Under the pieces are notes generated by a model that saw nothing but the letters and a program-made list of their open reading frames with translations, was not told the DNA's origin and did not search any database. The position numbers were made by a program, and so were the translations under genes. Source: Plecoglossus altivelis (taxonomy: Eukaryota; Chordata; Actinopteri; Osmeriformes; Plecoglossidae). Taken from it: a stretch of DNA of 64,000 nucleotides. Position 1 is the stretch's first letter, and each line of letters begins with the position of its first letter. The stretch spans positions 6,878,818-6,942,817 of the forward strand of contig BROE01000001.1 of the NCBI GenBank assembly GCA_036571765.1, in the 5' to 3' direction. This document shows, one piece after another, positions 46,325 through 55,361 of the stretch.

Positions 46325-46632
46325 TCACAGCACAATAGTAGTAGCAGTAGTAAAGACCAGAATCTGTCAGTACAGCTGAGAAGATAATGAGATGCAGATG
46401 GTCATTCGCCTCGGTCAGATGACCAGTAGATGATGGTTTTGTGAATTCACTTTAATGATGTGGCAAAGACCAAAGAGATACAGGATGTACTATGCATGTT
46501 TTCCAGTTTCTTGCCGATACCAGTAGAAACAGTCTCCAGCTGTAGTAGTTTTGGAGAAGATGGATGACAATGTGTCATTTGCTCAACTGTTGACTTCTTT
46601 CTTGAGTGGAGTGAGGTCTTGACTAATGATAC
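46325..46632 (-). pseudogene. TCR V pseudogene V8
   Basis: Starts like the V1 family (SQDLTPLKKEVNS) but runs into a stop at the next codon, and has two more stops further on (one after ETGKHA). FYWYRQETGK remains. The first-Cys position is Ser and no heptamer follows the YYC region, so it can neither rearrange nor be read. Confidence 0.85.
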
Positions 46633-47000
46633 CTATAAAGACGAAGTACATATATGTGAAGATACAATACATTATTAATGATGGCCATCCTACATGTCAC
46701 TCAAGCAAACACACATTAATCAACCAAAATTCAGTTACTCTCCTCCTTGGGAGTCTGTTTAGTAAAAATATAAAGTACAGTAAAGTGTTTTTGAATAGAC
46801 ACTGTAGCTTGCAGCTGTAACACACTCTGAAAATATTGTATGTTGTTTTAAGAAGAGAAGCAGATTGAATGCTTGTAATGCAGCCTCTTAGATGATGCTC
46901 TTATCATACCTCTGAACATAAGCTCCCCCTCTGTGTTTATTGTTTTGACACATTCTAGTCAGGTTTTTTTCACAGTGTATCCGTGTTTTCTGTCACTGTG

Positions 47001-47461
47001 GGCCTCACAGCACAGTAGTATAGAGCAGAGTCTGTCACTTCAGCAGAGGAGATGATCAGATCCAGATGGTTTTACTTATCATTGAGTTTAGTAGATACTC
47101 TAGCATTAACTGTGCTGGTTTTTGTTGAAGACCCAAATCCTGAGATGAACAAGAGGAATTCAGGATTTTTTCCAGAATCTTGGCAATACCAGTAGAAATA
47201 ATCTTTAGCTGTAGCAGTTTTGGAGAAGCTGTAGGACAGAGTAACAGTGTCACTCTCTACACTGTTCACTTCATTCTTGACTGGAGTGAGGTCTTGACAA
47301 ATGACACCTGAAAAGACAGAACGTTCAGCACATGGATTTTTCTTTTTAACTTTCTTAATTCACCTTTGTATTTGTATCTATAAGTTTCACTGTTCACTGT
47401 TGTTAGTACATTACCTACCGACATGTATGTTGAGTAATGTTGCAAAGTACAGTAATATCAT
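47001..47461 (-). pseudogene. TCR V pseudogene V9, one nonsense codon
   Basis: Leader 47419-47461, V exon 47001-47307, RSS heptamer CACAGTG (46994-47000). Sequence follows V4/V10 (LSYSFSKTATAKDYFYWYCQ, first Cys is Tyr, and WYRQ is WYCQ). It has a single in-frame TAA in KLNDK-stop-NHLDLIISS. Otherwise it is intact to CAVR. Confidence 0.85.
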
Positions 47462-47528
47462 GTTAGTATACATTGACACTGTAGAAGTAAAGTTACAGTG
47501 AAGTAATGTACTTTGTAACTAGATTCCA

Positions 47529-48364
47529 TCCATCCATCCGTTGTCTCCGGGGCCGGGTCGCGGGGGCAGCAGTCTGAACAGGGAAGCCCAGACTTCCTTC
47601 TCCACACACCTCCTCCAGCTCCTCCGGGGGGATCCCGAGGCGTTCCCAGGCCAGCCGAGAGACATAGTCCCTCCAGCGTGTCCTGGGTCTTCCCCGGGGC
47701 TGCCTCCCGGTGGGACATGCCCGGAACACCTCCTGAGGGAGGCGTCCAGGAGGCATCCGAAAACAGATGCCCGAGCCACCTCAGCTGGCTCCTCTCGACG
47801 TGGAGGAGCAGCGGCTCTACTCCGAGCTCCTCCCGTGTGACCGAGCTCCTCACCTTATCTCTAAGGGAGCGCCTGGTGACCCTGCGGAGAAAACTCATTT
47901 CGACTGCTTGTATCCACGATCTCGTCCTTTCGGTCATTACCCAAAGTTTATGACCATAGGCGCGAGTAGGAACGTAGATCGACTGGTAAATTGAGAGCTT
48001 TGCCTTCCGGCTCAGCTCCTTCTTCACCACGACGGACTGGTACAGAGAGCGCATCACTGCAGCCGCTGCACCGATCTGCCTGTCAATCTCATGTTCCGTC
48101 CTTCCCTCGCTCGTGAACAAGATCCCGAGATACTCGAACTCCTCCACTTGAAGCAAGGACTCCCCACCCACCCGGAGGGAGCAAGCTCCCTTTTTCCAGT
48201 CGAGAACCATGGTCTCAGATTTCGAGGTGCTGATTCCCATCCCGGCTGCTTCACACTCTGCTGCAAACCACTCTAGTGCATGCTGTAGGTCCCGGTCCGA
48301 TGGAGCCATTAGGACAACATCATCCGTGAATAGCAGAGATGAAATCCTGTGCCCCCCAAACCAG
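47529..48364 (-). mobile_element. 5'-truncated LINE (non-LTR retrotransposon) insertion
   Basis: Minus-strand reading is open across the insert. It starts within the reverse-transcriptase palm (SSLLFTDDVVLMAPS, an FxDD active-site motif), then AAECEAAGMGISTSKSE, FEYLGILFTSEG and GVEPLLLHVERSQLRWLGHL. It ends in a (GGAT)n tail. The insert is flanked by ACTAGATTCCA at 47518-47528 and 48365-48375, an 11-bp target-site duplication. The 5' end is lost, so it is dead on arrival. Clade is probably Rex1/L2-like, from general resemblance only. It separates V9 from V10. Confidence 0.88.
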
Positions 48365-48633
48365 ACTAGATTCCAAAGTATCTAAATACTCACTGTAAAT
48401 GATGGTCTTCTTTAACTCATGTACAAACTGAATACCCACATACATGTACATATGCTTATTTGCTATAGCCTATATAGAACCCCGCTGAACAGAAAACGCC
48501 CCTCCTCTTCTTAGTTTGTTGTAGATTGTGGCGGTGGGGGATACAACTACAGTAGAAGGATTGTTGGATCACAGTTCCTGTGATCATTCTAGTCAGGTTT
48601 TTGTACAGTGTGTCTGTGTTTCCTGTCACTGTG

Positions 48634-49083
48634 GGCCTCACAGCACAGTAGTATAGAGCAGAGTCTGTCACTTCAGCAGCAGAGATGATCAGATACAGAT
48701 GGTTTTTCTCATTATTGAGTTTAGTAGATACTCTGGTGTTAACTGTGCTAGTTTTGATCGAAGACTCAAATCCAGAGATTAACAAGAGGAATTCAGGACT
48801 TTTTCCAGAATCTTGGCGATACCAGTAGAAATAATCTCCAGCTGTAGCTTTTTTGGAGTAGTTGTAGGACAGAGTAACAGTGTCACTCTCTACACTGTTC
48901 ACTTCATTCTTGACTGGAGTGAGGTCTTGACAAATGACACCTAAAAAGACAGAACATACAGCACATGGATTTAAGAAAAGAAGATAACTCATCTTTGTAT
49001 TTGCATCTATAATTTCACTGTTATTTAGTATATGACTTACCAACATGTATGTTGAGTAATGTTGCAAAGTACAGTAATATCAT
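48634..49083 (-). CDS. TCR V-alpha/delta segment V10 (C23Y family)
   Basis: Leader 49041-49083 (MILLYFATLLNIHVG), V exon 48634-48940. LSYNYSKKATAGDYFYWYRQ has Tyr for the first Cys; SALYYCAVR is the 3' end. Heptamer CACAGTG (48627-48633). Nearly identical to V4 in body, leader and about 400 bp of upstream DNA. Confidence 0.9.
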
Positions 49084-49439
49084 GTTAGTATAAATGGACA
49101 CTGTTGGAGTATAGTTACAGTGAAGTAAGGTACTTTGTACTCGTAGAAAAAAGAGAAAAAAATGAATAAACTAGATTCAGTATTTAAATACTCGCTGTAA
49201 TACGATGCCCTTCCTTAACTCATATACATACTGAATACCCACATACATGTGCATATGCTTATTTGCTATAGCCTGTATAGACCCTCCCCTGAATAGAAGA
49301 CGCCCCTCCTCTTCTTAGTTTGTTGTAGATTATGGCAGTGGGTGATACAACTGCAGTAGAAAGATTGTTTCACGATTCAGGTCCTGTGATCATTCTAGTC
49401 AGGTTTTTGTGCAGTGTGTCTGGGTTTCCTGTCACTGTG

Positions 49440-49883
49440 GGCCTCACAGCACAGTAGTACAGAGCAGAGTCTGTCACTTCAGCAGAGGAGATTATCAGGT
49501 TTAGGCGGTTTTTCCCTTCATTCAGGTTAGCAGATATTCGATTGTTGAGGTTACTAGTTTTAGTTGCTGAATCGAATCCATAGATGAATAGGATGTTTTG
49601 CGGAGGTTTTCCAGTTTCTTGTCGATACCAGTAAAATTCATCTTGTCCTGTAGCAGTTTTGGAGTAGCTGTAGGACAGAGTAACAGTGTCACCCTCTACA
49701 CTGTTCTCTTCATTCTTGAGTGGAATGAGATCTTGACAAAGGACACCTGTGAAGATATAGTTCCTTCATTAGAACATTTAATAATTGGCCATCAATCACA
49801 TTATTCAAATCTTGATATTAGAGCAATGGAAAGCTTTATATACCTGAAAGTATCGAAAAGAATATCTCAGAGTACAGAAACAT
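49440..49883 (-). CDS. TCR V-alpha/delta segment V11 (C23Y family)
   Basis: Leader 49844-49883 (MFLYSEIFFSILS), V exon 49440-49746, open throughout. QDLIPLKNEENSVEGDT, LSYSYSKTATGQDEFYWYRQ (first Cys is Tyr), PPQNILFIYGFDSATK and LYYCAVR. Heptamer CACAGTG (49433-49439). Paralogue of V3. Confidence 0.9.
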
Positions 49884-50155
49884 CACCCTCAAATAAAGTT
49901 ATTGTAGTTATACTCTGAATGTACAGAAGTGCGAGGTAAACTGTACAACAGTATGCTTTATGCAGTATGTTTCTTTATGCATCCACACTTAACTTCATTA
50001 GTACCTCCCTTGAAAATAAGCCCCACCTGATTATTTCCATTATAGATCATGGTAGAGCTGGTACAACTACAGTAGAAGGATTGTCTCATGGTTCAGTTCC
50101 TGTGATAGGTCTAGTGGGGTTTTTGTACAGTGTGTCTGTGTTTCCTGACACTGTG

Positions 50156-50702
50156 GGCCTCACAGCACAGTAGTACAGAGCAGAGTCTGTTATTTCCACA
50201 GAGGAGAGCACCAGATCCAAACGCTCTGCATCTTTATCATGATTCAGAGTGATCCCTGTTTTCACTTCTCCATGCTGCATTATCAACAACTGAGGACCTG
50301 ATTTGGGGTATTGCCGATACCACTGTAGGTTGTCACCAAGGCTGTATTTAACTTTGCAGGAAAGAGTAGTACTGTCTCCTTCCAAAGCCATTTCAGTGTC
50401 TGCTAATGATGTAATGATATCTTCACAGTTGATACCTAAAAAACATGATATTTTCATTTTCAGAATATTTTTTCCATTCAAATACATTTAACCAATATAT
50501 GTATTTAACCATTACACTAAAGACATATAATATATACCACAACATTTTGTAACAAATTACAGTTAGTCAAATTGTATAAAGAACATTATAATTATTATCT
50601 GTATTGGAAATATTAGAAAAAAGCAACAAATTGTATGAATCTTCCAGTGTTGTGTCACTTACTTCTGACAGTTGTTAAAAGAAGAATTACAATTAGTAAC
50701 AT
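50156..50702 (-). CDS. TCR V-alpha/delta segment V12 (third family)
   Basis: Leader 50663-50702 (MLLIVILLLTTVR), V exon 50156-50435. CEDIITSLADTEMALEGD, TTLSCKVKYSLGDNLQWYRQ with first Cys present, PKSGPQLLIMQHGEVKTG and SALYYCAVR. Heptamer CACAGTG (50149-50155). Its RSS and 3' flank are nearly those of V4 although the body is a different family. Confidence 0.92.
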
Positions 50703-50978
50703 TGTTCCTGTTGCTATAGGTGTGCAGGCAATGTAGCATTTGAAACAGACAGATGATCTGATCTACTCTTCACTGTACTGTGTTTTGCTACCCTACAGTG
50801 TGGCTCCTCCTTCTGAAGTGGAAAGTCTACTTCAAATGTCTCTAATGCATCTTTTAAAGTATGTAATCAGTACAATTTAGTTCTACTTTCGTACTTAAAA
50901 ACATTTAAAGAAGGAAATCAGTGGACCGACTCAGTGTCAGGTTTTTGCACAGCGTCTCAAGGGTTTCCTGTCATTGTG

Positions 50979-51447
50979 GACCTCAGAGCACAGTAGTACA
51001 CAGCAGAGTCTGTTACTTCAACTGAAGAGATTATCAGATGAGAATATTTACTGTCCTTCTTGTGATCAAGAGTAAATTTGTTCTTCATCTCCGTTTCCCT
51101 AAACTCCATTATCAACAAATATGGAAATGATTTGGGATATTGGCGATACCACTGCAAAGTGTCGCCAGAAGAGTAGTTGCAGGAGAGGGTGACAGGTTTT
51201 CCCTCTGAAGCCAGAACAGAATCAGTGAATGGTGTAATTATATCCTCAGAGGTTGCTGCTGTAAAGCAAAATGGATACAGATTTGAACAAGTCAGGGCTT
51301 GAAATTACAAATCTGGCAGTTGGTTAAATATGTTATTTCAGTTATGAAACATAATTTGATTAGTTGTAAATGAAAACACACACAGTTGAAGCTATTGCTT
51401 CACTTACCTTTTAGGTTTGCCAACATTAGAACTAATGAAAGCAACAT
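50979..51447 (-). CDS. TCR V-alpha/delta segment V13 (third family)
   Basis: Leader 51408-51447 (MLLSLVLMLANLK), V exon 50979-51258. EDIITPFTDSVLASEGKP, VTLSCNYSSGDTLQWYRQYP with first Cys, and VTDSAVYYCALR. Heptamer CACAATG with nonamer GCAAAAACC at 23 bp. It belongs with V12. Confidence 0.9.
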
Positions 51448-51739
51448 TGTTTTCTCAAAAATGTTAAGATCGATGCGTAGCTGAATCTGTACTTTTTTCA
51501 ACATGAAGATGTTTCAAGATTGACACAATATTGTCGATTGTCTTCCTTGCTCTTTTGAATCAGGACCCCCTGTTAGTATGTCAGCTTCCTCTGCGGGCAA
51601 TATAAAGAGGCACCACACCAACAAACTGATGAATGATGATGATACAGTGTGCTCTGGTAAACAGCACCCTCTGCAGATCATTTCTAATCAATGTTTCCAG
51701 AGTAAATATTACGTATTGTCAGGGTTTCCTGTCACTGTG

Positions 51740-51940
51740 AGTTTCCAAGCACTGGTGTAGAGAGTAGATTCTAACACTTCCACAGAGGAGAGCACCAGAT
51801 CCAAGCGCTCTGCATCTTTATCATGATTCAGAGTGATCCCTGTTTTCACTTCTCCATGCTGCATTATCAACAACTGAGGAGCTGATTTGGGGTATTGTCG
51901 ATACCACTGCAGGCTGTCACCAAGGCTGTATTTAACTTTG
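51740..51940 (-). pseudogene. TCR V pseudogene V14 (V12-like, truncated)
   Basis: Closely follows V12 from LKYSLGDSLQWYRQYPKS through DKDAERLDLVLSSVE, but the YYC region is mutated to remove Tyr and Cys. The 5' half of the V exon and the leader are missing. CACAGTG is still present at 51733-51739. Confidence 0.85.
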
Positions 51941-52230
51941 ATGGAGATTCTTCTAAAACCAGTGCTTCATGAAAAAATTATGTAATTATGGTTTAAGCAG
52001 TTGTTTGTTTGTAAACAAAGTTGCTTTAATTCCAGGGACAGTGGTTTCCAATGCAGGGGAATACAAAACCGTCTCATGATTTAGAGATGATCCGATCCAC
52101 CTGCTCCTCCTCCTCATGTACTTGTATAGATGTTTGGATATTATGGAGCAGCGTTGACAAGGTCACTTGACTTAACAATGGGCACAATGTGTTGTGGCCT
52201 AAGTCCTGTGCTTTGATTATGCCACAGAGG

Positions 52231-52300
52231 AAGATGATACCACTGTAAGCGGTGCCATTATATTTACTGGAGAACATGCTGCGGGCGCCTTCATATAATT
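52231..52300 (-). pseudogene. Possible V relic
   Basis: Reads EGARSMFSSKYNGTAYS in one frame and LQWYHLP in another, recalling EG..V.LSC.YNG...LQWYRQYP with a frameshift and loss of the first Cys. No RSS or YYC follows. Confidence 0.4.
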
Positions 52301-54880
52301 GAACACATTTTTGTTTGGCACTGAAGCCTGTGATGAAACCAAAGGAAAAATAACACTTGGTTTTCATTTTCTTGGTAGCCTCTTACTCATCAACTAAATT
52401 AAGTTGCATGTTAATGGTTTATCATCTCCTTACAGCTCCACCTGAAGACAATATAAACAAAGCACTGAATCATTTTACCCAGCATCCATGTTACCATACA
52501 AATCCTGACAATATTTCATTAATGTTGTTACCAGAGGGAATTTAATACTATAGAGTACCCTATGAAAAAATATACTGAAACCAGAACACACACCTAGTGA
52601 ATACCAATCAGGGAAAGTCTTTCCCTAACTATTTAGGATGTGAACCTAGTAGTAGTTTGCTCTGGAGCTCCCCCAAGGCAAATAGACTGACATCTGATAT
52701 GGTGTCTGTAAGAGTGGCCTATTTGAATTAACTCCAAGTCGATTAAATGTGTGTAGTTTGGAGGCACTCAGAGCAGACATTGGAGGAGCCTGGAGTGGAG
52801 CCACAACAAGCTGTTGAATAACCTCTTAACCCATGTCTGGGAGCCAGCTTCCTGAGAGGGATCCTCCACATGTTTATGGCTCACTGCTAGTGAATGTGTA
52901 CTACAGTGTGTCTGCAGTGGACCATGGATTGTTGGCCGCTATTATTAGAACTAACAGTGTAAGGAAAGGACCTTAGTAAAGGTCAAGAAGGCTAAACAGT
53001 CAAAACAATACAAGCAATGGATTGACATTTACTTACAGTATATTAACGAATTATATGATATACTTATATACATATTGTAAATGTTCATACAGACACTGAA
53101 ACAAGTATTTAACTTTTCACAAATGCACTTTCATTAAGAATGGTGATAGATGCGTAATGCAGTTTAAAACAGCGCCTTAAACAACTTCAACAATGTACTG
53201 GACTACATAGCGTAGGTTAAAGTTTCACTTCAGTGAATGTCTTACCATCAACAGACAGCAGCTGCTCCTCCGTTGTCAAGATTGATGCCACCCCTTCTTT
53301 CAATGTCATGGCCGAATGACACATCCTAAAGACAAAGCTGTACTTTATAAGAAAACAGATACAATCCTTAAAGTAATAGTTTGAAGAGTGTTTATGTGTC
53401 TTTTTCTGCATTGTTAACTTTCTTCTTAGTCTTCATGCTATTATTCATAGCTGGACCAGTCAACATAGCTAAGAAAGTGAATAACTCTTAGGGCCATATC
53501 AGGCATTATAGACTGACACTGATTCAGCCTGAATGGCATCTTATTATTCATTTTACTCATAAAGGGTTATAATGTTTTTTGTGTCATCATCATCTGCTTT
53601 AGGTTATTAAAGATGTGTCTACTCATGCAGTGGTGTGAAAGCAGAGACGTTTTACCATATAAGTCCCCCTTTCCCCTGTGTATACCCCCTCCATCCTCAC
53701 AATTATGACATTGGTGCTGAAGAGGATTTACCACGGAGATATTTGGTTTCGAATATAAACCCTTGAAGAGCCAATCCCTGCTTTGGCCTTTGTAGGGTCA
53801 GGAAGGTTGTTATTTGGTGGAGCCTTGCCATTACATGTGACATTTCACATCCCAAATTAGACTTTTAACCCAGAGGATCTTTTTTATAGCTCCAATCAAG
53901 TTACTGAGCACAATGTTGATGCAATAGGGAGAGGGACTGATATTAAACTGTCTGTAGCAACCTATTTTCAATGAGACTGAGAAAAGCGTGAATCTTGGTG
54001 TGTATGTTGGGGAAGAGTATTGATTTAAGTTGATTGACATGCAGATCTATGGGTATATGTGATGCCCTCTGTGACATTGCTTGAAAAAGGGCTATGCATA
54101 TAAATTTAAATTGATTTTGATTCATGATTGAACATAAACATCCTTTAACTACACCACTAAGACTTCCTGCTTTATTGATAAAAACACAAGGGCATGTGAA
54201 AAAAACTATTATGTTTAAAGAAGCTGAAACTGGACTGCATCACTATTTCTCCACATTGATTGTAGCACATTACTGTATACATATCTGGAGGAACACTTTA
54301 ATGTTTAAGGAAATGAATTAACAAACTAAATACACTATTATTAGGAATATTAGCTGAGGTGGTTATTATGAGTACCAAATCAAGGAGGAAAAGGACATAT
54401 TAGATATAATACAGGATGTATGTTTCATTTCCCTAATGCTGAAGCTATTTTACATGACCAAGTTGTTTATGCATTTCTAGAGTGGAATGTTTTCACTACA
54501 TTTTCCCAAATGGGTTTAAGTATGATAGCCTGATATAGAAATGAAATTATCAACATTCTGAAGAACATTTGCACTGTCTTAGAATAGTATTTATATTTAA
54601 CAATTGTAATGTTAACTAAAAGTATACTTGTCCGTCAAAACAACAGCTTGAATTGGTTGAATGAACAACAAAACATTTAAAATTATGTACCTAGAAGTTT
54701 TCTATAGATCAATATATCTATAAAAAGGTTCTTAAAGAATTGAGAAGGAGATGATGGAAGGGGGAAACAGAGCAAAGGGGGGGGGGGGTCTGTGCTGAAC
54801 CCTGGATTCTTTCCTCCACTCCACTTCCATAAAGAAAAGGGATCCACAATTAGCTTCTGCTTGCTAGACACTTTGCACCA
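52301..54880. other. Intergenic interval between V cluster and myosin gene
   Basis: No gene, RSS or clear mobile element was recognised. A short minus-strand exon-like stretch (53241-53324) is described under findings. A run of ten or more G lies at 54778-54788. Confidence 0.45.
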
Positions 54881-54881
54881 G

Positions 54882-54888
54882 ATATAAG
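54882..54888 (+). promoter_or_regulatory. Possible TATA box of the myosin gene
   Basis: ATATAAG about 50 bp before the first inferred 5' UTR donor (54940|GTAAGA). Sarcomeric myosin genes usually have a TATA box; the start site was not determined. A second TATA-like CTATAAAAAG lies at 54718. Confidence 0.45.
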
Positions 54889-54912
54889 GAGTCTCACAGA
54901 TCAGCATCCGTG

Positions 54913-55361
54913 GACAGATACAGTAACTTCAACTTCTGTGGTAAGATCCTCCCTGCAACCTTTATTCACATGGTTTTGGCAATAAGACACAAGATATCAT
55001 TATTTGTATTATAATTGACATTCACATTTAGAATTTTAGCTATGCATTCTATTCAATTTGATAATTTCTCAGCTGAGTGGTTGGCATGTGTGTACTATCC
55101 ATATTCATTCTGCTATTGTAACATTCAAATATTTGACAGCATCATCTGAGTCTAATTCATCTGGGAAGGGAAAACCAGGTGAGACATGGTTTGATACTAA
55201 GAGCATACTTGTATAGATGGTTAATTTGTAGACTGAGTGGGGAAATATTATAATTGTATTGTTCAGCCTTATTGTGGTATTAGTACAAAATACCAGCTTG
55301 ATCTTTCAATTTAATTAGCTTATTCATGTCGACCATGATTGTCTTTTAGTGAGCCGTCACC
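54913..55361 (+). other. Myosin 5' UTR exons (inferred)
   Basis: Exon 1 ends at 54940 before GTAAGA. Exon 2 is 55140-55178, between TTTGACAG and GTGAGA. The third exon begins at 55350 after CTTTTAG, with 12 bp before the ATG at 55362. Two short non-coding exons before the ATG exon is the usual layout of vertebrate sarcomeric myosin genes. Confidence 0.6.

Noticed and set aside
47541..47994. Plus-strand open frames at 47.5-48.0 kb
   Set aside because: Antisense shadows of the LINE reverse-transcriptase frame.
52074..52367. 97-codon minus-strand open frame
   Set aside because: Not a gene of its own; only a short part recalls a V exon, with a frameshift, so it is listed as a V relic.
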